In this document: positions 27,301-39,253 of the stretch, in pieces
How positions within the stretch are numbered: the first letter of the stretch is position 1
How the letters are laid out: each line of letters starts with the position of its first letter
NCBI RefSeq assembly: GCF_000003605.2
Contig: NW_003151259.1
Location: 60,791-122,514, forward strand
Source of the DNA: Saccoglossus kowalevskii
Taxonomy: Eukaryota; Hemichordata; Enteropneusta; Harrimaniidae
Direction: 5' to 3'
Length of the DNA stretch: 61,724 nt
Notes under the pieces: generated by a model
Told to the model about the DNA's origin: nothing
Seen by the model: only the letters and a program-made list of their open reading frames with translations
The model's database searches: none
Program-made: the position numbers and the translations under genes

Positions 27301-30300
27301 AGTTTGGTAGACAGAAATGGGGTGACAACAGATCTCAGGTTTGTACAAATCTTATTGTTTGGCTTAAAAAAAAACATGGTTTAGCTGAACTGAATCAGTT
27401 GTTGTGGCAATCTAGTTTTGAGTAAAGGTGTTGATCAAATTTGTTTAAATCCCTGTTAAAATGAACCATTGATGTTCTCTTTGCACACATAGAAAGGACC
27501 ACAGAAAAACAGAGATGCTTCAGTTGAAGTCAGACACTCTTGGAAAGTTGAAGAAGAGATGGATTTCCCAAGACTGAGTAAATTGAAGTTCATGGATTTA
27601 AAAGACCCCCAAGATCTGTAAGTACCAACGAATATACCCAGAATGCTTTGCACACACCGTAAAAACTCCAAAATTTCGACTGGTTTTAAATAATAAGTGT
27701 TGGAAATGTGACATGTTTTTAGAGTCAAAATTAAGGTGCATTTTCGGACGGTTGAATTTTTCAGAATAGAAATCAGCAAATGAAAAAAATGGGGATGATA
27801 GACAGTGTGCTTTGTTAGTTTTTAAAAAGCAAAGGTCATGGCCGAGTTGTAGGCTAAACAACTCAAAATTGAAGCAAAGTCATCAATCAGTGAGTATTAT
27901 GACAAGGAAAACAAAACATCAAGACGCAGAGAAGAGGTCAGCACAAAACTAATAGGTCAAATGACAAAGCTGTTTCGCACTACATAGGAAAACTTGCGAA
28001 TGTTCGAAGTACAGGTACCCATTGAACAAAAAATACATGGAAGTTTAGCAAACTATCTCCCCGACCCAGTGCAATGTATCCGGTTAGAATCAAAGCTCAC
28101 GTATCCCTTATTTGAGGAACCAGATTCTGCCCTTGGATTAAAAAATAAAATGGAATTTAAGAAAATAAAATGGGACTTTTAAGGTGTATTTTGGCGTCAT
28201 TTTTCGAACATTTCAATCATTCCTGGCGGCTAAAATAGAGTCTAAGTTTTACCGTAGTCATTGACGTCTATTCAAGAGTACACGTGTATGATTTTTATCG
28301 TGACTAGCGTGAACGGGTAAGCTTCGTTTTGACAATGAGCTGTTATCACTGTAAACAATGTTAAATTATTCTTCAAATGCCCAGTTTATTTTTTAAAAAC
28401 AACTAATTTTTTGATTTAAAAAAAAAATCGCATCAAAATCTAAGCCAAAAGATCATACTACCACATCAATCTCTTCCGCATTGCGTTTAATAACATTAAC
28501 ATATTTAAATAAGCTATGGTAATTTGAACATGTTGGCATCATCCAGCTTTTTGATTGGTTAATTAGAGATTTGACCTATTTGACCTAAGAGAACATGGCG
28601 GATATCCTACAGCATCAAACGTTTATATGAGACCGGAATCATTCGCTTACGATGAAACTAAGTTGACTTTTATTTGTATTTCATAACAATTCAACGAATT
28701 TATTTTGTGTACATTATTATAATCGCTACTGAGTAATAATCAACAATTCAGAAATGCAGCATGACCGGATTTTGCAACCATGATCATTTGCTTCTATATA
28801 GAAGATGTGTGTTGTGTTTGTTTTTATTTGAAACTTCGTTTAGAATATACTTTCGTTACCAATAAAATAAAAATCTCTCAGTCAATCAGAAAATCGGAAT
28901 CATGCTTGACTGGAAAGTCCCGTTTGAACGCTCACATCGCTTTTTGTTGTTTTTTTTTCGTTTGGGGGAAAACCAAAACTGGTCGAAATTTTCGAATAAG
29001 AATGAGTCGGCAAATTCTTAGTGGAGTCGAAAATCCGGAGATAAATAAAAAAAACCGAAACCCGACAAACAACCAGGAGAGCGAATTTTTAGAGGGGTTG
29101 AAATTTTGGAGTTTTTACGGTACTCCATACTAATAGCAGACTTGCATGCCATGGCTTGCTTTGGGTATGTATGCTGGCTTGCTCCAGTTGGAATTACATG
29201 TGTAAAAATATTGATATTTGATAAAATAATGGTTGTCAAAAACTTGATATGGCTTTTCACAATATTCAGACATTAAATTTGCAAGTGCGGAGTATGTCAA
29301 ATAGTCCAGATACAGTGAAATGCTTAAGGGTTCCTATTTTGAAAACTATGGGAGTGGTCTAGGTAACTTTGTGAAAACTAATTGTTATTGGTGATGAGAA
29401 AAAAAATGAAAATTTGTCAATCAACATATACGGTATGTGAATAAAATATTTGCCAAAAACAATTTCAGGTGTGAGACAAAGGAATATTAATTAATTAGTT
29501 GTACTGTTGCATAAATATTCTTTTGTCTGTCTTGGCAAAGACAGTGTCTGTTGCACCATGAGAGTAGCTCATGGGATTTTATTAATAGTTATAGCTTGAA
29601 ACCCTTTAATTATGCGAGTATAATTACATTACCTTCACAACAAAGATTTATTTGCATTGCAACGTTAATTATGTCCTATAATCTGTTATCATAACGTCAA
29701 ATTATCCCACCATACTCATACTTGTATGCAGATTTTTGACATGAAATGTTAGTGTTAATAATAAGTGTTTCAAACACAATCAGAACTGTGTTTTTAGGAT
29801 AATCAACTTTACTTGAACTTGTCTTTCTGTATGTGCAATATGCAGTACTTGCGCTGGGGCTATGGAGTACTATGATAAAAATTATGATAGAGTGACTACT
29901 AAGCTAGACAAGAGACTGAAGAGAGTAAATCGTATATTTCATAAAGTGACCACAACTGATGATCCTATTATTCGTAAGGTATGTTTTACTATTCTTTGAT
30001 CTGCATTATGTAATCTGAGGCTGATATATTTGTAGTGTCATGAAATGCATAGTATGTGATGTATAACATAAAAGTTGATTTCAGTGGAGAAGTGTTTAGC
30101 ACATACATGTAAGTCTTGATGTCGATGGAATCTAGCAGTCAAAGTGTCACTTCATCAGTTATGCTTTTGTAGTAGTTCAAATTGAATTGGATCACACCAT
30201 GTATCCCATTTCAACTACATATATGACTGTTAAGGTGTTTTGTTTTACAGCTTGCATCCAAAGGCAATGTGTTTGCCACTGATATAATTCTAGCTACATT

Positions 30301-33300
30301 GATGTGTTGTACAAGATCAGTGTATTCATGGGATGTGGTTGTACAGGTAAGCTAAATAACTTGATTTGAATTTGGATTCAAATCCATGTATCATTTATAG
30401 GCTGGCGTAACTGTATGAAGTATTCTAGTCTGTATGCCAAATCCATTTGTTTTTGTAGATGGGGTATCAACTGTGGGTATTTATCATGTTTGGTGTATGT
30501 GGTGCACTGACCAGGTCAAATCAGTAGCAATTTGGAGGGTTAAAGTTCACATGTTTTATTTCCATTATAATTTCACATCTATTTCCTAACTTTAATCGAA
30601 AATTGCTTAAAATTAAAATTTGAACTCATGGATGTTAGTTTATGAAGCAGTTTGTAATACATGTACTTGTTGAATCAGAGAAATGATGAACTCCACAATG
30701 ACCAGCTTGGTCAAATAAGCTATATATTTCTCTACATTATTTCTTCTGTGTGCGACCATTGCTCTTTAATATCACAGTAGGGTATTTTAAACTATCCCTT
30801 ATATCTGAAAAGTAACTATTAATATAACACATATGAATATGATTTGAGGTTCACATAAAGTATGTTTGACAATTCATCAACAAACCTCGCCTATGAATAT
30901 CAAAATGATGTGAAGGACACATCTTACTTATACCGTACTTCCCCGATGATAAGCCCCTCCCTGAGTATAAGCCCACCCCTCTGCTTTTAGACATTTGAAT
31001 TCTGTTATTTACTCAGGATGAACCCTGATGTTGCAATTCTGGAATAATTCACATGTGAATGGGATGTTAACGAGCAAACTATTCTTCCACATGACTTGTT
31101 TAAATACTTCCTCCATCCTCAGTTTACCTTTACCAACAGCTTTTAGGTAAAAAAAAATCACTGTTTTTTTCTCAAAATCAGTGTTTAGAAATCGCATTTT
31201 TATATTGTGGTAATTCACTTCCGCGTTGCGTTGAAAAAATTACTTCGTCAACAATGGGAAAACTTTGTCTGTACGACACAGCATTTTGATTGGTTAAGGA
31301 AAGATGTGACCTGTTAGATCAAAGGAAGTTGTTTCAGGTCAAATCATGATGAATAATATCATGGCGAAATTGCCTTGTATCGAGAGTTTGCGTATGATCT
31401 AAAACATTCCACAACGAAGTGATGATCTTGCCTTGCCTACTGTTTTTCCACATACCCTAACCATTTTTGCACCGTAAATTCAGACGGTATGTAAACCGTA
31501 TTGTAATAAAATGTGTGTATTTTTATGAACATGTTTGTTTCTTCATTATCAAAAGTGTTTTCCTCAAAAAGACATAATATTTCTCCGAGCACTGTGAACG
31601 AAAGATGTAATTTGGATTATTTTTTGTGGGTAGGAAGATGGTTACGATTTTAGCAAATTTCTTTTCTGAGGTGTCCTCAAGTATATGCCCACCCGCTAAT
31701 AATGTTCAGGCCCCTGGGCTTATGATCGGGGAAGTAGAGTAAAAGCCAATAAACCACTAAAATTAAAATCTAATGATATTATAAAACTTAATTTGTCTTA
31801 TAATTAACAGCGTAGTTTTCATTTTTCAGGAAAATAATTACACCAATAAGTTGAAATATACTAGTGAAATTTGACTCTTCCAAATATTGGATAAGCTGAT
31901 GATTTGACATGTCAAAAACTTTCCAAAAATATTCAACTTGATTACTAGTATTACCCCTTTTTTGGTACCAGTAGGTCATCTGACTCTGGGACTATGTACT
32001 TGGTGAAAACAATCAAAACTTATTTGTAGTTTTGATGTCTATAATTTTGATTAAATACATCTATATAAGCAGTTACTTTGGTGCTTGTGCTTGGCACTTA
32101 ATGTGCTGGATAGGCCTTATATAAAGAAGCAATAAGATAGTATTGGAAGGAATTTGGTTTATCTCACTGGTCACATTACATAGGTGGATGCTATAATCAA
32201 GCTTTCACATGGTGGTGAATCTACACAAAGGTTTCACTTTGTTTGTTAATATCTCCTTCAATTTTTTTGCAGCATGTTGGTGGGAAACTTTTCTTTGACA
32301 AAAGAGATGACTCTGAATTTGGTAAGTTTGTTTCATGAAAATGTTGTAAATGGATGCTGGATGGATTCCACTGAAAATTTTCCTTGTTGGCAGCCTAAGC
32401 ATTTTTATGTTTCCCCTAGTTTATAAATTATGGTGGCTCCCCTAGTTTGGTAGATGATATATTGTGGTGGCTACCCTTGTTTGACAGCTGATATATTGTG
32501 GTGGCTTCCCTAGTTTGGCAGCTGATATATTGTGGTGGCTCCCCTAATTTGGCAGCCGATATATTGTGGCGGCTCCCCTAGTTTGGTAGATGATATATTG
32601 TGGTGGCTCCCCTAGTTTGGTAGATGATGTATTGTGGTGGCTCCCCTAGTTTGGGAAATCAGAAATTATGGTGGCTCCCCTAGTTTGGCATGGCTTGTTT
32701 TTTTGACTCCCGTGTGCGAAGCACAAAAGGGAGTCTTTGCAGTTACCCTGTCTGTATGTCTGTATGTATGTATGTATGTCCCTTTTTTTGTTCCACCATT
32801 ATCTCAAGAACCACTAGTCAAATTTTGGTGAAACTTGGTACATAGATGCTCTGGGATAATGCACAGAGTTGATTAGGTTTTGGTAAAAATCTATGAATAT
32901 TAATTACCTAATTTGCATGATAATTAGGTGATTTTTACCCGTTCCAAGACTGTTCCACTGATATCTGAAGAACCACTCATTGGATTTTGATGAAATTTGG
33001 CACATAGGTGCTCTGAACTAGTGCGCAGATTTGATTAGTTTTGGGTAAAAATCTATGAATATTAATTACCTAATTTGCATGATAATTAACTGATTTTAAG
33101 CTGTTCTATGACTGTTCCACTGATTTTTGAAGAACCACTCATTGGATTTCAATGAAACTTGCCACATGGATGCTCTGAGCTAATGCGCAGATTTGATTAG
33201 TTTTGGGTAAAAATCTGTTAATATTATTAATTACCTAATTTACATAATGATTAATCAATTTTTTTGGCTTTTCCACTGATATCTCAAGTACTAATCATAA

Positions 33301-36300
33301 CATTTCAATAAAACTTGGTACATAGGTGTCATATGACACTGCACATACCTGATAGTTTTTAGGGTAATATCAGTACATATTAATTACCTAATTTGCATAA
33401 TTAATTAATTTTCAGCTTTTGATATTTCGAGTAGTAATGATCATGTTTCAATGAAACTTGGTACATAGTTACTTGAGAACTGTGCAGAGACCTAATTAGT
33501 TTTTGGGTAAATATTTGTGCATATTAATCACCTTATTAGCATAATTAGTTAATTTTCAGCTTTTCACCTGATATCTCAAGTACTAATCATCACATTTCAA
33601 TGAGACTTGCGACATAGATATTCTAGGACTATGCAGAGACCTGATTAGTTTTGGGATAAATAATTGTGTCTATTAATTACCTAATTTGCATAATTAGTTA
33701 ATTTTTTGCTGTTCTATGATGTCTAAAAACCACTCATTCGATTTCAATGAAACTTTTAAAGAGTACCCATCACATTTCAATGAACCTAAGACTATGCACC
33801 ATATTAGTTTTTGGTAAATATTTATGCTTCTTAATCACCTAATTAACATAATTAATTAATACTAATATCTCAAGTATTGATCATCACATTTGAATAAAAC
33901 TTGGTACATAAATGCTCTAGGACAATAGACAGTCTGATTAATTTTGGGTTAAAATCTGTTCATATTAATTCTCTAATTAGCATAATAATTAATATTTTTT
34001 TGGTTCTAATCACATTTCAATGAAACTTGGTACATTGTGCAGACCTTATTAGTTTTACACTTAAATCTGTTCATATTAGTTACCTTATTTGCATAATTAG
34101 TTTTCAGATATTCCATCAATATCTCAAGTATAAGTAATTTTGAATTAATTTTTAATGTGTCTCCAAAACTCTCAGCACACGGGAGTTCTTTCTAAGCTTT
34201 CTTTGATTGTAATTTGCTGGAACTGATTACATTCGTAGCTGATTTATATTTACAACACAGGCAAAAAATGACAACACTAAATATTAATATATAAATGTGG
34301 TAATTTTCAGATTTGCTCACTGTTAATGAGACAGCCACAGAACCTCCACAAGATGAGGGAAATCACATCAATGCACCTAGAAATCTAGCATTGGAAGCTA
34401 CTTTTGTCAACCATAACTTCTCTCAACAGTGTCTAAAAATGGTATGTACAATTACACATACATATCACATTTTTGGCTGTGTTTCGTAGTGGATAATTTT
34501 TGAAAATGAAGATGATGTAACAAATTTAGAGTTTGGAACAAAAATGAAGGTTTACTCAAATAAAAAAAAATTCAGCATGCTTTTTGCTAAAACAATATTT
34601 TTTAGATTATTATTTTTTAATTATTTGTTGGTAAATTCATTGAAACCAAACCAGTGTAAACTGGCCACTTGTTTACTGAAAACCTTATTTGACAGTCTTC
34701 ATGTATTTACACTATTTAAAATACCTCTATAACCTGCCGCACTCTGACATCATTTTTGGCAACCAGTATGCAAATACCTGATAACAACTGTCCCTCACTA
34801 ATTCTGACTATTGCACAATCTGCTGTGACAACATTGTCCGCAAATTGTTTTATTAACAGGGTACATACATGTATAAAAACTATGGATGAGAAATAATAAA
34901 GATTCTAGTCAGAAAAACAAGCAAGAGTGCAGAAGATTTCTACATGCATGTACAGTCATTCAACTTCATGGCATTGTATTTCAGGGTCCTGGTAATGAAA
35001 AATATCGTTATGGTACTCCCAATCCTTTTTCACAAGATGCAGATGATGGGGAAATCGCATCTGTAGGATACAGGTTTGTTTTACTGTAAACCTCTTAATT
35101 TTTATGACATTCGTGAATACAAAATGTCATAAAAGTCACTGACACTCCATGTTGTGCAACCACAGAGAGATTTTTATAAAGTCTTGCAAAATTTGTAAAA
35201 CTTGAGCTTTTGACAGTATTTACAAAGGACAGAGTGTGAATTTGAGTACTTGATAAAACATCTTTGTTGTTCTTGAAACTTAACAATTTAAATTCTATGC
35301 ATTTGCTGTCCCTGTGCATCTTTGTATCTTAGTCATATATCAACATTACCACATAATTTGCCTAATTAATATCATTTAACACATATATCTTGTTATCTCT
35401 GTGCAAATATTTCATCTACTGTATTGTAGGTATCGTAAATGGGATCTCGGAGATGAAATAGAATTAATAGTACGCTGTGAACATGACGGTGTAATGATAG
35501 GATCCAATGGAGAAACACAGTTTGTTAACATCAAGACACTCAATGAATGGGACTCTAAGGTAATCAACACCTCTTTCTCCACCCCATGTGATCACAGTAC
35601 CCTTACTTGTATATCCATCACACCAACATCCCTCTCTCACACACATACCTGCATTTACCCATTCCTTACTAACACACACACACCTTCACCAACCCCTCTC
35701 TCACACATACGTCACACCAACCCCTCTCTCACACACACCTTCACCAACCCCTCTCTCACACACACCTTCACCAACCCCTCTCTCACACATACGTCACACC
35801 AACCCCTCTCTCACACACACCTTCACCAACCCCTCTCTCACACACACCTTCACCAACCCCTCTCTCACACATACGTCACACCAACTCCTCTCTCACACAC
35901 ACCTTCACCAACCCCTCTCTCACACACACCTTCAGCAACCCCTCTCTCACACATACGTCACACCAACCCCTCTCACACACATACGTCACACCAACCCCTC
36001 TCTCCACACACCTTCACCAACCCCTCTCTCACACACACCTTCACCAACCCCTCTCTCACACATACGTCACGCCAACCCCTCTCTCACACACACCTTCACC
36101 AACCCCTCTCTCACACACACCTTCACCAACCCCTCTCTCACACACACCTTCACCAACCCCTCTCTCACACGCACCTTCACCAACCCCTCTCTCACACGCA
36201 CCTTCACCAACCCCTCTCTCACACACACCTTCACCAACCCCTCTCTCACACACACCTTCACAAACCCCTCTCTCACACACACCTTCACCAACCCCTCTCT

Positions 36301-39253
36301 CACACACACCTTCACCAACCCCTCTCTCACACACACCTTCACCAACCCCTCTCTCACACATACGTCACACCAACCCCTCTCTCACACATACGTCACACCA
36401 ACCCTTCTCTCACATACGTCACACCAACCCCTCTGTCACACACACCTTCACCAACCCCTCTCTCACACATACGTCACACCAACCCCTCTCTCACACATAC
36501 GTCACACCAACCCCTCTCTCACACATCCGTCACACCAACCCCTCTCTCACACATACGTCACACCAACCCCTCTCTCACACATACGTCACACCAACCCATC
36601 CCTCTTGCATGTCATAGTGGTTGGTATCTGACATGCTCGTTAAGACTCAGTCTTTTGTGTTAACTGCTTTAATTAGGTGACATATGATTGGTACCTTCTG
36701 GGTTGTGTTAAATCCTTGGTTATGTTAATTTGTCCATTTCAGGCGAGTAGTGCTGTTGATTGGCGTCAAAAATTAGACTTGCAACGTGGTGCCATATTGG
36801 CCACAGAATTGAAGAATAACAGTTTCAAACTAGCAAAGTGGACAACGTGTGCTCTCTTAGCAGGCTCCGATCAAATTAAATTTGGGTAAGCATAATAATT
36901 AAAGCCGCAAGTCCATCAGCAGGGCCCAAGCTAATAGGATTCTGTTTCATAATTAATGAAGTCACATGATAGACAATTAGGTAGTTTGAATGATCAGTAA
37001 CATGAGGTACACATGCAGTTGGTTGCATGTATTTATCAAGATATGGTTTTCAAAATATATAATGATCCATGTGCTTATGCATATTAATGAGGTTACATGA
37101 TTCTATTTGGTATTCTTTTATGTTAGTTGTATCCTTTGTTTGATGTCTTCATTATGATACTTGTTACATGTACTGTTCTGCAAAAGTGTTTCAGATATGA
37201 CAGTTATGCATATTAATGACCTCACCTGACCATATATGGTCATCTGTTATTTTAGTCAGATCTCTTGTTTAACGTCATCATAATAATGCAGGTTTCGTCT
37301 TCCTATCTGCAACAGTGCTTGAGATATAACAGTTATGCATTTTAATGAGGATAAAAGCCCCCCACCCCATGGGCCCCAAGCCACATGATGCAGCCATTAG
37401 CCATTCTGGTATAGTATCTAATAGTAGAATGCACATACAAAATTTGAGCCTAATTGGACCAATACAACACATATAATTGCACAATTCCCATTTTCACACA
37501 ATCCAAGATGGCGGCCAAATCACATGACTGAGTAAAATTATAATATTTTTCTTGCAACAAGTAAGACCAGACATGTTATACACAGCATATCTAGTTGATT
37601 GGTTGAATCTCCTTTGAGAAACAAATGCCTAAACCTTTGGTCAATTTTGCCTAAAATCCACGGCTAACATGCAACATCACAAGCGACCAACCCACGTGAC
37701 TGATTTGAATTTTTTTAAAAACTTTTTGAAAGAGTTTGATATAGAGATAACATGCAGTTTAGAAGATAATCACATAAATGTGGCATAAGTAAAAAACTAC
37801 TTCCTGGTGAGAAGAAAACCAAAATGGCGACCAAACCATGTGACCAATCATGACAAATTTTTCCAACTTGACTGCAACTTATTGTGCATCACAGAGCAGT
37901 ATCATTGGTGCTGAATTTCACTTGGAACTTCAGAATAGCATACTAAGTAATCCCTAGATACCAAAATATTGCACTGTAATTTCCAGCAATTTATTTTTTG
38001 AAATTCTCCAGAAAACTAGGTACCAGTTATATATACATGTACAATTATATTTTTGATGTGCATCTGTTTCATATAATACATACTGTTAAATATGAAAATA
38101 TAAAGAGTCTATCCAAAACAGATTAGTACACTTTTGGTAGTTTTGTTCTTTAATAATCAAGCACTGCATGGTTTGATCATCTCAAAATCTCAAATCCAAA
38201 TTTCTAGTAGTAAGAGTTTATAGTAAATTTATTCTGTGGATCATTAAACTAATTTACTTAATCTCAATATACAGGTATGTTTCAAGAGTAAACCCCAAAG
38301 ATTCATCCAAACATGTTATTCTTGGAACCCAGCAGTTCAAACCAAGTGAGTTTGCCTCACAGATAAATCTCAATATGGACAATGCATGGGGTGTTCTCAG
38401 ATGCATCATTGATATATGTAGAAAACTACCAGAAGGAAAATTCCTCATCATGAAAGACCCAAATAAAGTGAGTATGAGCATAGGAAGTAGAATTAGAAAG
38501 ATCAAGTTTTCAGTAATTCTTGTGTGCGTGACTGTACACTGAAATAGACCCATGCCATTTTAGCAAGTTTGAGTCAAAGCTCAAATTTACAGAATCTTAA
38601 TAATAGCTAGAATGCCAACATCTCATATGAGTATATTTTTTTCAAATGGTGAATTATTACAGATTAGCTAAAATAGCATGCTAGCTGAAATGCCATGTTT
38701 TGCACTCTTCATATGGAACTTATTCACCAAATAAAGTGAGAAGATTCTATCCCACAGATGGCATAACATATAAAATCATTTTTCTTATCAGCCTGTGGTA
38801 AGAGTATACGATATCCCTGATAGTACATTTGAAACTGATGAAGAAGATGAGGACGATGATGATGACGATGAGGATGATAATGATGATAATGGTAAGGCTC
38901 CAAGACATGGTTACACCAAGATGACTTAAATGTTGAGTTAGCCAGCTAGCATTTAGTAATCATTGTATTTGAACTCGACCTAGCCTACCTGGTACAGCCC
39001 AGCAGAAATGATACTCTTGACAATACAAATTTTGTTTGTTTGTTTGTGTTCCACACTTGCTATACTCCTCATAATCTGTGTTTGTTCTTACTAATTGGCT
39101 AACTATTCATTTCCACAACAAAACAACCTGACTTTTTCCTGATGGGAACCGTCATAATAATATAGTTGTCCTGCTGAGTTGGCATAGTCTGTGTTTTACC
39201 AAGGCATAGTTCTTGAACTTCTTTTATGTCATATTTCAGATGACGATGATTGA
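24351..39253 (+). CDS. EIF3D: EIF3D, eukaryotic translation initiation factor 3 subunit D
   Basis: Coding exons: 24351-24476, 24957-25002, 25769-25908, 27189-27338, 27493-27617, 29846-29978, 30251-30346, 32273-32321, 34311-34441, 34985-35073, 35430-35559, 36743-36885, 38275-38467, 38792-38891, 39240-39253. They sum to 1665 nt, 554 aa; human eIF3d is 548 aa. Recognisable blocks are the N-terminal [10 protein letters not shown] and [14 protein letters not shown], then [14 protein letters not shown], a basic Arg-rich stretch (exon 4, RNA-binding in the family), [49 protein letters not shown] and [17 protein letters not shown]. An Asp/Glu tail runs from about residue 518 to the end. eIF3d binds the mRNA 5' cap in specialised initiation and contacts other eIF3 subunits at the 40S head. 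The ATG chosen gives the expected N-terminus. Exons 2 (46 bp), 8 (49 bp) and the final 14 coding bases are unusually short; large introns hold transposon-like inserts. Confidence 0.96.
25697..25722. repeat. (AT)n microsatellite in EIF3D intron 2
   Basis: An uninterrupted run of AT dinucleotides, about 13 units, just before the acceptor of exon 3. Confidence 0.9.
25922..26132. mobile_element. Small inverted-repeat element starting 13 bp inside EIF3D intron 3
   Basis: Begins TACTGTAAA and ends TTTACAGTA; inner inverted blocks CACTGGGTTT and AAACCCAGTG extend the symmetry. No ORF. Shares its ends with the elements at 16264, 17485 and 20097. It starts almost at the 5' splice site of exon 3. Confidence 0.7.
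26371..27016. mobile_element. Inverted-repeat element with AGTTGCGTTCACG ends, 646 bp
   Basis: The left end AGTTGCGTTCACG and right end CGTGAACACAACT are inverted repeats with one mismatch. Sub-terminal copies of a nearly palindromic motif, TTAGCACGGGCTAA or TTAGCCCGTGCTAA, occur at about 26393, 26459, 26491 and 26888. The body is distinctly richer in GC and CpG than the intron around it. Short ORFs at 26460-26853 on both strands show no transposase motif I recognise. Likely a non-autonomous DNA transposon of unknown superfamily. Confidence 0.7.
27657..29120. mobile_element. Inverted-repeat element with CCGTAAAAACTCC ends, about 1.46 kb
   Basis: The left end CCGTAAAAACTCCAAAATTT is the reverse complement of the right end at 29101-29120, and the match continues inward with one mismatch (24 bp in all). 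It begins 39 bp after the donor of EIF3D exon 5. The open frame 28780-29133 runs through the right terminal repeat and has no recognisable domain. Non-autonomous DNA transposon is the likeliest reading. Confidence 0.8.
30936..31736. mobile_element. Inverted-repeat element with TACTTCCCCGAT ends, about 800 bp
   Basis: The left end TACTTCCCCGATGATAAGC and the right end GCTTATGATCGGGGAAGTA are inverted repeats with one mismatch. A sub-terminal ATAAGCCCACCC-like block occurs near the left end, and ATATGCCCACCC in direct orientation near the right. No transposase ORF. Located in EIF3D intron 7. Confidence 0.8.
32411..32695. repeat. 34-bp minisatellite, about 8 copies
   Basis: TGGTGGCTCCCCTAGTTTGG recurs every 34 bp from 32431 (32465, 32499, 32533, 32567, 32601, 32635 and about 32668). 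It abuts the inverted-repeat element that starts at 32706 in EIF3D intron 8. Confidence 0.88.
32706..34186 (+). mobile_element. 1.48-kb element: short inverted ends around about nine degenerate 110-165 bp repeats
   Basis: The ends are ACTCCCGTGTGC (32706-32717) and its exact reverse complement GCACACGGGAGT (34175-34186). A local hairpin GACTCCC...GGGAGTC sits at the left end. Between them about nine diverged units each carry CATTTCAATGAAACTTGGTA and TACCTAATTTGCATAATTA. The same unit occurs in reverse at 16600-16760 and 40980-41600. No coding capacity. Lies in EIF3D intron 8. Confidence 0.7.
35630..36600 (+). repeat. Two-letter minisatellite (27-bp and 28-bp units) in EIF3D intron 11
   Basis: About 35 units begin with CCCCTCTCTCACACA. 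Type A (27 bp) ends CACCTTCACCAA; type B (28 bp) ends TACGTCACACCAA. The order is patterned: repeated A-A-B triplets at the left, a long run of A in the middle, then mostly B. The sense strand is almost free of G. The array leaves frames open and creates long spurious ORFs (35401-36663 and 35588-36631 on +, and others on -). Confidence 0.95.
36940..37560. repeat. Dispersed repeat in EIF3D intron 12
   Basis: Three degenerate copies of a unit containing TTATGCATATTAATGAGGT and TCACATGA or related forms occur at about 37070, 37205 and 37330. A similar fragment lies at 13290-13500. Non-coding; class unknown. Confidence 0.5.

Noticed and set aside
28780-29133. 117-codon open frame
   Set aside because: Runs through the right inverted end of the 27657-29120 element and has no recognisable domain.
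29388-29480. Possible C/D snoRNA in EIF3D intron 5 (GTGATGA box)
   Set aside because: No CTGA box at a suitable distance and no terminal stem.
35401-36663. 420-codon open frame on + and overlapping frames on both strands
   Set aside because: The first 40-odd codons after 35430 are EIF3D exon 11; the rest is the 27/28-bp minisatellite, open because its units lack stops.
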